NCBI RefSeq assembly: GCF_010389155.1
Contig: NC_057768.1
Span: 13,514,501 to 13,578,500, forward strand
Source of the DNA: Erigeron canadensis
Lineage: Eukaryota; Streptophyta; Magnoliopsida; Asterales; Asteraceae
DNA: 64,000 nucleotides
Direction: 5' to 3'
Under the pieces are notes generated by a model. It was given only the letters and a program-made list of their open reading frames with translations, did not search any database and was not told the origin of the DNA. Position numbers and translations under genes: made by a program. Below, one piece after another: positions 23,473 through 34,324 of this stretch. Each line of letters starts with the position of its first letter. The first letter of the stretch is position 1.

Positions 23473-23492
23473 TCACTTACTTGGGTGTGCAG
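23469..23492 (+). promoter_or_regulatory. Gag stop overlapping a branch-point/3' splice-site-like element
   Basis: CTAAT (23469-23473) contains the gag stop TAA. About 20 bases on, TGTGCAG ends at 23492, followed by GG. The same arrangement is present in A1 (3450-3427) and in family B (43594-43570), just before the protease motif. It fits a plant 3' splice site, but no RNA evidence is available here. Confidence 0.4.
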
Positions 23493-24157
23493 GGGGATCA
23501 AAACAACAGTATTTGGTATCTGGACAGCGCAGCTGGCCGGACTATGACCGGATGTAAGCCCCTGCTGGAAGAGTTCACTGTCTGCGATGGACCAGCAGTG
23601 ACATTTGGTAATGATGGAAGTGGGAAAACTGAAGGATATGGTGTTATTGACAATGGGCAGATCCAGTTCACAAAAGTTGCGTTTGTCAAGGGTTTGAAAT
23701 ATAACCTGATAAGTGTCAGTCAACTTTGTGATGATGGATATAGGGTACTGTTCGACATTGCTCAAGGCACTGTTTTTAACAAGGATTGGAAGGTAGTCAT
23801 GATTGCATCAAGAAAAGGGAATGTGTACATCATGGATATGGAGCCTGCTCCAACAGAGCATTGTTTCTATGTCAAGGCTGATGAGGACACCAACTGGCTG
23901 TGGCATAAACGGTTATCCCACCTTAATTTCAAAAATATTAAGAAGTTGTCAAAGAAGCAACTGGTTGATGGGATACCTTTGTTTTCCTTTAAAAAGGAGA
24001 AGCCATGTCCAGGGTGTGAAATGGGCAAAAAGAAAAGAGCCAGTTTCAAGACCAGGCAAAATTTCAGTATCACTGAACCTCTTCACATGCTTCATATGGA
24101 TCTCTTTGGTCCAGTGAATGTTCAAACTAAAGTTGGTAAGAGATACACTTTAGTTGT
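23481..24157 (+). pseudogene. A2 pol, first part: protease end and integrase N-terminus
   Basis: The reading begins LGVQGDQNNSIWYLDSAAG (protease-like DSA motif), passes the Gag-pre-integrase HHCC region (HKRLSHLNF ... CPGCEMGKKKR) and the first catalytic aspartate in HMDLFGP, and breaks off inside the integrase core at ...RYTLVV. The following bases are the LTR of element B+. The frame resumes at 50635 with DEYTRFCWV. The pol frame differs from the gag frame. Up to the insertion this part has no stop. Confidence 0.9.
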
Positions 24158-24799
24158 TGTTGATGCATGTTGATGTGACAACAGCAACTTAGATTTGATA
24201 TGTCGTTTAGATTGAGACATTATGTTAATTTATGTCGTATCTATATATGTAATTGATAGATTATAGACTTTATGTTTTGGTAATGATCGATTACATGTTT
24301 TGGTGTTATATATATGTGTGTTATGTATCATGTTTGTTGTGTGATATACAAGTACAAACATAATATGTGTTAGGATTCCTTAAGATGAAATACTTAGGAA
24401 TATAACTAAGTCTTGTATCTAACGAAGATAAAGTATATCTTCGTTAGAGGCAAACGAAGATAAACTTCGTTTGGTACAAACGAAGATTAACTTCGTTACA
24501 TGGGCTGGGCAGCTAAGTTCGTAAGAACAAAGCCTAGCAAGCCCAGTTTGACTCTAAACATATATATACGAATGAATACTCTAAAATAAGTGATCACGTT
24601 CGACATACAAGTACACCAGACACCTAAGTTCGTTCTATATCTTATAGAAACGAAGATAGCATAATACGGCTGATTATTTACTTGATAATTAGCGATATAC
24701 CAGTTTACTAATCAAACTAGTTATCTCGTGAGGATTCCGCACTCACGACATATTCATAGACGATCTCGAGAGCGATCTATAGCTATCGAGGGACTCACA
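24158..24799 (+). repeat. 5' LTR of B+ (642 bp)
   Basis: TG...CA ends, next to the GTTGT duplication. It contains three successive hairpins at 24419-24447 (12-bp arms CTAACGAAGATA), 24451-24473 (9-bp arms CAAACGAAG) and 24479-24497 (7-bp arms AACGAAG). A TATATATACGAATG near 24563 may be the promoter. Confidence 0.93.
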
Positions 24800-24801
24800 A
24801 G

Positions 24802-24813
24802 TGGTATCAGATC
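24802..24813 (+). other. Decayed primer-binding site of B+
   Basis: TGGTATCAGATC instead of TGGTATCAGAGC. Immediately after it the LTR-end string GGGACTCACAA is repeated (24818-24828) and the sequence jumps to RNase H, marking the internal deletion. Confidence 0.75.
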
Positions 24814-24827
24814 ACAAGGGACTCACA

Positions 24828-25433
24828 ACCTTTGCTGTTTCTATGTGTGCTAGATATCAGGCTAATCCGAAAGTGTCTCACTTGAAAGCTGCAAAAAGAA
24901 TCCTTCGTTATGTGAAAGCCAAGCCTCGTCTAGGTCTTTGGTATCCCATGTATGGTTCTTTTGACTTTTTAGCTTATACTGATTCGGATTATGGTGGTGA
25001 CAACTCGGATAGGAAATCAACGTCAGGTGGATGTCAGCTTTTAGGGGGGAGAATTGTATCGTGGCAGTGCAAAAAGCAGACATCTGTTGCACAGTCATCC
25101 TGTGAAGCAGAGTACATTGCTGCTGGATATTGCTGTTCTCAGGTGCTTTGGATACAGCAACAACTGCGCGATTATGGTATGAATATCTCTAATACTCCTA
25201 TTTGTATTGATAATAAGTCTGCCATAGATATTACCAAGAATCCGAAAAACTTTAAAGTCACCAAGCACATAGATATAAAGTATCATTTCATACGTGACTA
25301 TTTTGAGAAAAAGCTTATTCATTTAGAAAAGGTTATTACTGATGATAATCTTGCTGATATATACACTAAAGCTTTTGATGGACCTCGTCTTGAGTTGTTA
25401 TTTCAACTCAATGGTATGAAGAATGCCGAGTAG
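24828..25433 (+). pseudogene. RNase H of B+, intact domain without upstream pol
   Basis: It opens [15 protein letters not shown] and carries YTDSDYGG, CEAEYIAAG, IDNKSAIDI, TKHIDIKYHF and ends LFQLNGMKNAE before TAG at 25431. All RNase H acidic positions are present and no stop occurs in ~200 codons. No start codon in a gag frame precedes it and the RT is absent, so it cannot act as a normal Pol product. It is nearly the same as the RNase H of B- (40206-40750). Confidence 0.88.
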
Positions 25434-27823
25434 TTTCTCTCAAAGAACTTAAATGTATTTTTCGTGTCTTTGTAGTATAAGTTGTACATAGATAGTGTCA
25501 TAAAAATACAAAAAGAGTTGTCTTAGTATAAGTTTGTATATATCTAGTGTCAAGAAAAATTCAAAAACGTTGAAAAATCGAAAATCCAAAAAATATGAAT
25601 AAAGTAATGTTACTGCGCTAAATGAGTAGAAGTGACGATACTTTAGCTTTTAAGCCTGCTTAATCGTAATATAACTGCTTAGTTCAGTGATTACAATTTG
25701 GGATATATCGGTAGACACAAAGTACCAAGGTTTCCTTCAATCTGAACTTAAATTATATAATGTTCTTGTGGGAAACATATTCAGATATATGGCTGAGATT
25801 GCTTGCTTTTCAGTAATGAATTGATCTAGTCCTTAAATTTTGTGAAAGATCTAGCATTACTATAAGATTTGTTCAATGAATAGGCACGAACCTCTACCAA
25901 TCATGAACATAAAAGTAAATATGATATTGTTATGCAAATCAATTATATGCAAATTAAGGGGCTAATGTGGTCTTTGAGATTCGGACAAGTATGTCCTCGG
26001 GGTATCTTTGTATACCTAGCCTACCTAAAGCTTCCAACTTGGGATAGGTTGTCAGAAAGTTCGCTACATGGATCTCATAGAAAATCACGGGTTCCTTATA
26101 AATCATGAAATGCAGAAGCATATATGTGAAATCACAAAGTAATTCAATTCAGTTATCCACAAAGTGTCTCATGATTGGTTAAGGATGTTCTTGAATATAT
26201 TGAATATTTTTTATCTTAGTGCTTGTATCGATTACGAAAGTATATCTGAATGTGGGTTACATAAGTTCGCAAACTATTCAAATGGCATATTAGGCTACTC
26301 GGGTTACATGGTGACTGTCCTTGGCCAGGGTATGTCGAAAGTGTCATAACTCAATGGAAACTGGATGTACCGAGTGTTTAAGAGGACAAACATACCGGTA
26401 ATCGCTGTTGGGTCACGGTTCAGAACTTATAATAAGAGAATTATTTCTCACTCGCAGGCTTATGTAACATGCTATACTGATCTAATCAGCAGTAATCATG
26501 CTTAATGTGAATAATGTATAAAGTCTAGTTAATTAGAATTTAGATTAGTTTATTATTCTGCAATTTTTATTCTGTGTTATTTTTCTTTTTAATTGAGTCA
26601 AAATAGTATTTTTATAAGTTCTTATTGCACGAGAGATCCTATTCAAATTCTGAGTATATTTTTGCTGAATTCCTTCATGTGAATTTTTAATGAGGTTGTG
26701 TAGACTGTTCACAAAGAAGATTTTCTAATATATACATTAATTTGTTTAAAGTTTAGAAAAAGATCTTTTCAAGTGTAATGTGAAATGTCAAAGTCATTTG
26801 AAATCTCATGATTTTCACTTGTCACCAAATTATTAATCGGTTTGTTTAAATTTGTGTGGTGACATTTTAGGGTTTGACAAGAAATGACCTCCCTTGATCT
26901 TTTGTTAGATTTTTAGTTATTTCATATTTGTTAACCCTGATTGAGTATGATTGTAACTTGAATTTTCTGCATTATACTGTTTTGTTCTCAATGCGTTGAT
27001 GAGTTCTGTGGTAAGTGTGCAGTGTTCAGGTTAAGAAGATAACGTTGGAATGCTGACTTCTGTTACTGCATTGTTATTTACATGGATGATATCATTACGA
27101 TAAGATCCTTGGTGTGTAGTGATAATATGTGTGATGCAGATTAGAGCATGTGAAGGATGAATACATGAACTGGTTTTTGGAATGGTTATTTATTTATGAT
27201 TCATGTATTTAATGAAAATAATCAAATTTGATATTAGTTTCCTTTGAATTTCATGCTGTGATTTATGACATACTTTTGGAAACTTTACTAAGTTCTTCGG
27301 TGAATTTTTGTTGGATAGTTCATTATTTGTTAAGTTTTGTAGACGGCATCTAGTATGGGACTTAACTGTTTCAAGATGGTTTGCTGTCATGCATATCTAT
27401 GATCCAAGGAAGTTCTCGGTGTCATAATCATATTGGTAATCGGGTTCATATTTAAATTGATTATTTTCAGGATAGCGTTTAAACCATGGGTTTTCATTTA
27501 AGATTATAATGTTCGGTTATCTACTTACATTATGATTATGAATTTGGGTGCTAAGCACGTTTTTTTTAGTACACGGCATGAACAGGTTGCTATCTAACGA
27601 GTTTTTGCTATGTACAGATTGTGATAAAGGGTTGTGTTTTGGAAGATTGCTTGGATGCAACTCTGAAATTTTTGCTGAACTACGGAATATTTCAGATTTG
27701 TTCTTACGAAGATAACTGCTATCTTCGTTCGACACACCTTTGTTCGAACGAAGTTTATCTTCGTTTGGCTAACTTCGTTTGTGAAGTTATGCCTGACCCA
27801 TAGTTGGCCCATTGTTAGTTCCA
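25434..27823 (+). other. Long post-pol spacer of B+
   Basis: No gene seen. The same sequence occurs in B- at 34325-36676 (reverse complement) and again at 38971-40205, so the spacer belongs to the element. ACGAAG/CTTCGT motifs become frequent from about 27700, just before the TATA box of the extra gene. The small open frames at 26164, 27190 and 27594 look like chance. Confidence 0.75.
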
Positions 27824-27831
27824 TATATAAA
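27824..27831 (+). promoter_or_regulatory. TATA box of the B+ extra gene
   Basis: TATATAAA, followed by a pyrimidine-rich leader with AAACCCTAAAAC and CTTTTCTCTCAC, looks like a plant core promoter and 5' UTR. It is conserved in B- at 34317-34324. It lies ~790 bp before the ATG at 28616, with a leader intron between. Confidence 0.55.
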
Positions 27832-27964
27832 GGGGTTTTTCTTCGTTATTTCTTTATCAAACGAAAAATACTCTCATTTTCGAGCCAAACCCTAAAACAC
27901 AAACTTTTTTCTTTTCTCTCACTTTAATTCGTTTTCTTGATTCATTGTCCAAACTGAGATCTAA

Positions 27965-28613
27965 GTAAGTTTTTAATGTTCTTTTCATTCACGAATATGA
28001 TTTAGGTTTCCATGTATCTTCGATTTGATTTGTGTTGATTACGTTTATAAAATTCTTGTAATCATTCACCTGGTTTGATCAAACGAATTTAGACTTGTGA
28101 AAACGAATTTAGATGTGTGCACATGGACTTAGATTTTGAATTGAACGAATTTAACTTGGGTAGAAACGAAGATACTTTTATGCCTTACGAACTTAGACCC
28201 AAGTTGATGAGGAACGAATTTAGCTTAACACCCTTAGGTTTATTCAAACGAACTTAGACTTCGTTTATAGGCTACGAACTTAGAAGATAAGTTTTATAAC
28301 TTACGAACTTGCATGTACAGTTTAGTCTTAACGAACTTAAACTTCGTTAGGTGTTAATTTAGGTTTAATTCTTACGAACTAAAGACCTATTTTCGTTTAG
28401 TTATTGCTTACGAATTTAGCTTCTATCTTCGTTCTGTCTACTTAACGAATTTATTGGTTATCTTCGTTCAGACTTATTTTGCGAAATTAAGATTTAGGGT
28501 TTTTCAGATAAGGGTTTTTTTTTTTTTTTTTTTTCAAATTAGGGTTTTTCAATTCTGCAATCCATTTATCGTGATTATTTATATTTGTTTCGATATTGTG
28601 ATTTGTTTTGCAG
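27965..28613 (+). other. Candidate 5'-UTR intron of the B+ extra gene (649 nt)
   Basis: The donor is CTAA/GTAAGTTT and the acceptor TTGTTTTGCAG/AAATGGCT, with the start codon two bases inside the next exon. Both sites are kept in B- (34183-33594), where the intron is ~59 nt shorter. The interior is full of ACGAATTTAG and ACGAACTTAGA motifs and holds a long T run (about 28508-28534). Confidence 0.5.
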
Positions 28614-28615
28614 AA

Positions 28616-29600
28616 ATGGCTCTCGCTCCTCGTCAATTTGTGAAAAAGCACAATCTTGCACTGAACCTAGATCCAGATCAGCATAATTGCGAACATTTTC
28701 ATGAAATGTTCAACTACATTGCTCGCTCGCGATTATCTTTTGCTTTTTGTGATTCGCCGAGACTGATTAAGCAGTATATTGATTCTTTCTGGTCCACTGC
28801 TCATGAAGTCATGGTTGATGGCCAAGGTTTTGTACGAGCAACTGTTGAAGGCACAACTTTTGATTTCAATGCTGAGTCGCTCCGCACTATTTTGCATCTA
28901 GGAGCAGAACCAAACGTAGAAGAAGAGGAAGATGTTGAAATGACTTACGAGTTTGAACTCCTTCTTCGCTGCTTTCAGAGAATGGGATTTGTTGGCCAGG
29001 TCAAACTTCCTTTTGACAAGAGTGGTTTTCAGGGAAGATGGAGGTATCTGGCGTATGCATTGCTCGTCTGTTTGAGCAATCGCAAGGCTGGCTTTGATCA
29101 ACTATCTGCACAGATTGCGTCGCAGATGGTTGCTTTGGTATATAATCGCCCTTATCCTTTCTCCGATATTTTTATCAAGAGTTTGTTGATCAGATTAATG
29201 CTAGGGGGAGAAAGCGATTTCTTCTATATCCTCGATTTGTGATGGCTATAGTTAGACATTTTTGTCCAGACTTAGAATATGACCAAGGTCCTCGCTACGT
29301 TCTTCATGCTTGGCCTTCGCGTCTTTTTGCTGATCTTGAGGCAATACGAGTAATGTGGCTGGTCCCCATGATCCACCACTTTTTGGTCACCTGATTAATC
29401 CAAACTATCAATCTCGTCTTGAGAATGATATGTTTGTGGATGCTGCTGATGACGATTCTGATTCTGGTTCTTCTACGAGTTCTGTTGATGGTGTTGAGAG
29501 TTCTGGGGATGAGTCTGCTAGTTCTGATGTTGGAAATGATGATGATGATGTTGCTAGTTCCGACGGTTCTGCTGCTACAACTGAGACAGACACAGATGAT
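28616..29600 (+). pseudogene. Extra gene of B+, 5' part (unknown function)
   Basis: The ATG at 28616 opens MALAPRQFVKKHNLALN. The domain contains LIKQYIDSFWSTAHEVMVDG, FNAESLRTILHLG, GRWRYLAYALLVCL and ASQMVALVYNRPYPFS, then an acidic serine-rich stretch (DSDSGSSTSS ... DDDDV). I do not recognise a catalytic motif or membrane segment. Compared with B-, one C is missing near 29162 and another near 29344, giving frameshifts. At 29600 the gene is cut by B- and resumes at 47929. The N-terminal domain aligns by eye with the extra gene of A2 and D, so it is a family trait of these copia elements rather than chance. Confidence 0.75.
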
Positions 29601-29874
29601 CTTAAATTCGTTTGAATGAGAGAACGAAGATAGGATTAACTTCGTTTGCAGGAGGAACGAAGATAGAATTATCTTGTTTGAAGGAAAGAACGAAGATAAA
29701 GCTAAAACGTTGGAAGAACTCGAAACGAAGATGAGGTTAAGTTCGTTTGCTAAATTCGTTTGAGAAAACGAAGTTAGCGACAGTAAGGGTGTCGGGAGGT
29801 TGATTTTCAGAGAAAAGAATAAAAAAAAACGATCTCGAACCTTCGATAAGAAATCGATTGGCTCTGATACCACT
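29600..29874 (-). other. Extra primer site and leader fragment beyond the 3' LTR of B-
   Basis: This matches the leader at 47001-47284 with only small differences, including the primer site at 29861-29872 (minus strand TGGTATCAGAGC). A normal insertion would end at the LTR. It implies a tandem or terminally redundant copy, or a misjoin. Confidence 0.85.
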
Positions 29875-30521
29875 TGTGAGTCCCTCGATAGCTATAGATC
29901 GCTCTCGAGATCGTCTATGATTATGTCGTGAGTGCGGAATCCTCACGAGATAACTAGTTTGATTAGTAAACTGGTATATCGCTAATTATCAAGTAAATAA
30001 TCAGCCGTATTGTGCTATCTTCGTTTCTATAAGCTATAGAACGAACTTAGGTGTCTGGAGTACTTGTATGTCGAACGTATATATATCTTAGGTATTCGTT
30101 CGTATATATATGTTTCAGGTCGAACTGGGCTTGCTGGGCTTTGTTCTTACGAACTTAGCTGCCAGCCCATCTAACGAAGTTAATCTTCGTTTGTACCAAA
30201 CGAAGTTTATCTTCGTTTGCCTCTAACGAAGATATACCTTATCTTCGTTAGATGTAATACTTGGTTATATTCCTAAGTGTTTCATCTTAAGGAATCCTAA
30301 CACATATTATGCTTGTACTTGTATATCACACAACAACATCATACAACACATATATATATATATATATATACAACTCCAAAACATGTAATCGATCATTACC
30401 AAAACATAAAGTCCATAATCTATCAATTACATATATAGATACGACATAAATTAACATAATGTCTCTATCTAAACAACATATTAAATCTAAGTTGCTGTTG
30501 TCACATCAACGTGCATCAACA
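29875..30521 (-). repeat. 3' LTR of B- (647 bp)
   Basis: Minus-strand TGTTGATGCACG ... GGGACTCACA, next to the polypurine tract at 30522-30535. It carries the same ACGAAG hairpins as the other family-B LTRs and a longer TA repeat (30349-30370) than its partner. Confidence 0.93.
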
Positions 30522-30535
30522 AACTCCCCCTTGAC
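30522..30535 (-). other. Polypurine tract of B-
   Basis: Minus-strand AAGGGGGAGTT directly before the LTR start; about 40 bp separate it from the stop codon of the extra gene. The same layout holds in B+ at 49984-49994. Confidence 0.85.
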
Positions 30536-30571
30536 AACAGCACCTTCGATTTCTTAGTCTTCAAAATCTGA

Positions 30572-33500
30572 TCATTCATCAAACAACAATCTTTTGCTAT
30601 TTGCATGAATATCTTCATGTAAGCAGAGCTGAAGTATCTTACGATATCTACTTTCTTCATGCTTCCAAAATGGCAAAAACGAGCACTCCGTATCGTATAA
30701 CTTCCTCAGATCATTTCTTGAGAAGTTCACCAGCTGCATCGGATCATAAACTCTTCTCAACAAAATCTGCTTCTTTGAATCTGCATACATTTTCGCTTCA
30801 CCAGAATTTCGATCAATTTCCCAATTATCCATCTTGTCCAAGACATCTTGTGCCCATTTCTTGGCAGGAACCTTGATCATGCATTTAATATCATGTTGAA
30901 CAAACTCAACTGTTTTATCTGGTTTAACCACTCTTTTCTTCGATCTTGGCTCAATCTTAAATTGTGGTTTATCAGAATCTTTCATGTTCTTCCATAACCA
31001 AAAATCTTTTCTAAGATTCTTACCAACAACGTCAGCTAAGCCATCATCACTTGGATTGATAATCCAGTTATTTCCAAGCTCATGTAAATCTTCTTCACAC
31101 AAACTTCTGAAATGTCTCTCACACCATGCTAAGTTCTGACAACCTTCTGGTCTTTTAAGCACAAACAACTTCAATTCATCATCATAAAACCAACTCCAGA
31201 TGATTGTCTTGTACTTTGCAGCATCTTTATCTGAGATATGAGTCCAATACAAATTCGTTTTCCACGTTTCCCTATGTACTATCCAATCATTTACTCTTTT
31301 CTCGGGAACACGTCGATCAACAATATGTAATGAATCATCATCTCTGAGAGAAACTGGAAAATCATTTGAATTGAATGGTCTTGTCACATTAATCTCATAT
31401 TCAGATGGAATCGACACATCACCATTCTTAGCATACACAACAAAATGTAGAACTTGAGTTAGGCTGCTGAATGGGACTTGAAGCATTCTTTCTCTAATAT
31501 CTGATCTCTGCTGATCCAACACTCTATTTTCTTCAATCAACGGATCTTCAGGAATTGAGTCCCACACTTCATCAAACCCATAAGGCTTCTTGAATATATC
31601 TAGATTTGGTTCAGGGACAAATTCGCCTTCCTCGAGCTCATCACCATCAAAGAATAAATCTGTATAATCTGGATCATCTATTTAAATTTACACAAAATGA
31701 ACACCAGAATAAAAGAATAAACATAATAATTATAATAAAGATGAAATGTACTTGTATTAAAATAAGATAAATTACATTTTCATTACATAAAATGTCATAA
31801 CTTATTACACACAATCAAGTATACATTCTATCTATCAATCTTTATCATAGACAAAATTAGAAACCTGAATCACGAGGAGCACCAGAAGGACCAGCACCAG
31901 AACCAGAAGCACCTTGCTGAGAAGTTTGAGAAGTATCACCTCCTGTCTCCCCCTCGATCGCTGCACCCTTTCCTCTATCTTCAACTGGGCGAGAAACATT
32001 CCTTGCAGCAGCATTATCAACATCATCATCGTCATTCTGACGTCGTGGTTGAACCGCTGACAATCTGCAGACCTCTTCCGGAACTTCTCCCCCTTGATTC
32101 TTGACCCAGTTGATCAAAAATGTTAAGGCAGCGCGAGTAGCAGTGAGATCTGACTCCAAAGTGCGAACTCTGGTCTCCAAAAGATCAACTCGATGACCAA
32201 GAACAGGAACAACAGCAGCAGTCGGTCGTGGAGAATCAGGCATTGCTACAGAAGAAGCTTAACAACACGTCGACGCTTAATTCTGGTATACTGAAGATCA
32301 ATACTCCCTTGCCTCTTTGCTGGACTAACCGAACTTGCTCTGTTTATAGGATCTTCCATATCCTCAAAATCTCACGTAATTCAGAGTCGTGCTGAGCTGC
32401 AACATCATGATCAATCTCAGCAGCAGCAGGAGTGGAGATAGCTAATCTGAAAGAGCAGGAATGGCATGACAAGTCTTGCTTCGACGCTCTCTATGAAACG
32501 CAACACCTTCTTGATCAAACGACTGATGCGAATGATCACTTTCAGAAGCAGCCGCGACATCATGAATCAGCTTAGTTCGACGTTCAGCAGCAGTAGAATC
32601 ATCTGTGTCTGTCGCATTTGTAGCAGCAGAACCGTCGAAACTATCAACATCATCTCCATCATTTCCAACATCCAAACCAGCAGACTCATCCCCGGAGTCA
32701 TCATCAGAACCATCAACAGAATCATCTGAACTTTCAGAAGCACCAGACTCAGAATCGTCATCAACATCATCCACAAACATATCATTCTCAAGACGAGATC
32801 GATAGTTTGGATTAATCAGGTGACCAAAAAGTGGTTGATCATGAAGACCAGCCACATTACTCGTATTGGCTTCAAGATCAGCAAAAAGACGCGAAGGCCA
32901 AGCATGAAGAACGTAGCGAGGACCTTGGTCATAGCCTAAGTCTGAACAAAAATGTCTAACGATAGCCATCATAAATCGAGGATACAGAAGAAATCGCTTT
33001 CTCCCCCTAGCATTAATCTGATCAACAAACTCTTGATAAAAATATCGGGAGAAAGGATAAGGGCGATTATATACCAAAGCAACCATCTGCGACGCAATCT
33101 GCAGATAGTTGATCAAAGCCAGCCTTGCGATTGCTCAAACAGACAAGCAATGCATACGCCAGATACCTCCATCTGCCCTGAAAACCACTCTTGTCAAAAG
33201 GAAGTTTGACTTGGCCAACAAACCCCATTCTCTGAAAGCAGCGAAGAAGGAGTTCGAACTCGTAAGTCATTTCAACAGCGTCCTCTTCTTCTACGTCTGG
33301 TTCTGCTCCTAGATGCAAATAGTGCGGAGCGATCTCATTAAAATCAAATGTTGTGCCTTCAACAGTTGCTCGTACAAAACTTTGGCCATCAATCATGACT
33401 TCATGAGCAGTAGACCAGAAAGAATCAATATACAGCTTAATCAGTCTCGGCGAATCACAGAAAGCAAAAGATAATCGTGAGCGAGCAATGTAGTTGAACA

Positions 33501-33591
33501 TTTCATGAAAATGTTCGCAATTATGCTGATCTGGATCTAGGTTCAGGGCAAGATTGTGCTTTTTCACAAATTGACGAGGAGCAAGAGCCAT
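30572..33591 (-). pseudogene. Extra gene of B- (unknown function), nearly complete
   Basis: The ATG is at 33591 and the stop at 30572; with the 187-nt intron (31864-31678) removed it would encode about 940 residues. In order: an N-terminal domain (YIDSFWSTAHEVM, GRWRYLAYALLVCL, FLLYPRFMMAIVRHF), an acidic serine-rich region, a basic nuclear-signal-like IKRRRVV after SPAKRQGS, a short coiled coil (VDLLETRVRTLES), a Gly/Ser/Ala-rich linker (GASGSGAGPSGAP), and after the intron an acidic start (DDPDYTDLFFDGDELEEGEF) and a C-terminal domain with LYWTHISDKDAAKYK and IIWSWFYDDELKLFVLKRP. Frameshifts lie near 33110 and 32250-32440; some may be sequence errors. No enzyme motif or membrane helix is seen. 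Confidence 0.75.
31678..31864 (-). other. Candidate intron in the B- extra gene (187 nt)
   Basis: Minus-strand donor TCAG/GTTTCTAA and acceptor TTTAAATAG/ATGATCC. Removal joins ...APRDS to DDPDYTDL in frame. Length and sites equal those in B+ (48659-48845). The donor is weak beyond GT. Confidence 0.5.
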
Positions 33592-33593
33592 TT

Positions 33594-34183
33594 CTGCAAA
33601 ACCAATCACAATATCGAAACAAATATAAATAATCATGATAAATGGATTGCAGAATTGAAAAACCCTAAGTTGAAAAAACCCTAATCGAAAAACCTAATTC
33701 TTAATTTCGCAAATAAGTCTGAACGAAGATAACCAATAATTCGTTAAGTAGACAGAACGAAGATAGAAGCTAAATTCGTAAGCAATAACTAAACGAAAAT
33801 AGGTCTTAAGTTCGTAAGAATTAAACCTAAATTAACACCTAACGAAGTTTAAGTTCGTTAAGACTAAACTGTACATGCAAGTTCGTAAGTTATAAAACTT
33901 ATCTTCTAAGTTCGTAACCTATAAACGAAGTCTAAGTTCGTTTGAATAAACCTAAGGGTGTTAAGCTAAATTCGTTCCTCATCAACTTAGGTCTAAGTTC
34001 GTAAGGCATAAAAGTAACTTCGTTTCTACCCAAGGTAAAGTCGTTCAATTCAAATCTAAATTCGTTTGATCAAACCAGGTGAATGATTACAAGAATTTTA
34101 TAAACATAATCAACACAAATCAAATCGAAGATACATGGAAATCTAAATCATATTCGTGAATGAAAAGAACATTAAAAACTTAC
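33594..34183 (-). other. Candidate 5'-UTR intron of the B- extra gene (590 nt)
   Basis: Minus-strand donor GTAAGT (34183-34178) and acceptor TTTTGCAG (ending 33594), two bases before the ATG. It lacks ~45 bp present in B+ and is otherwise filled with the same ACGAATTTAG-type motifs. Confidence 0.5.
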
Positions 34184-34316
34184 TTAGATCTCAGTTTGGA
34201 CAATGAATCAAGAAAACGAATTAAAGTGAGAGAAAAGGAAAAAGTTTGTGTTTAGGGTTTTTGCTCGAAAATAAAGTATTTTTCGTTTGATAAAGAAATA
34301 ACGAAGAAAAAACCCC

Positions 34317-34324
34317 TTTATATA
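34317..34324 (-). promoter_or_regulatory. TATA box of the B- extra gene
   Basis: Minus-strand TATATAAA at the same place as in B+ (27824), with the same pyrimidine-rich leader downstream. Confidence 0.55.

Noticed and set aside
28454..28615. Apparent N-terminal hydrophobic segment upstream of the extra-gene ATG (possible signal or membrane helix)
   Set aside because: It is translation of a long T run inside the candidate 5'-UTR intron and is not in frame-conserved sequence in B-, so it is no evidence for an envelope-like protein.
29304..29946. Minus-strand open frame over the B+ extra gene and the B- leader/LTR (repeated at 47077-47356)
   Set aside because: It spans the acidic repeat region in antisense and then LTR sequence; no start context and no independent conservation.
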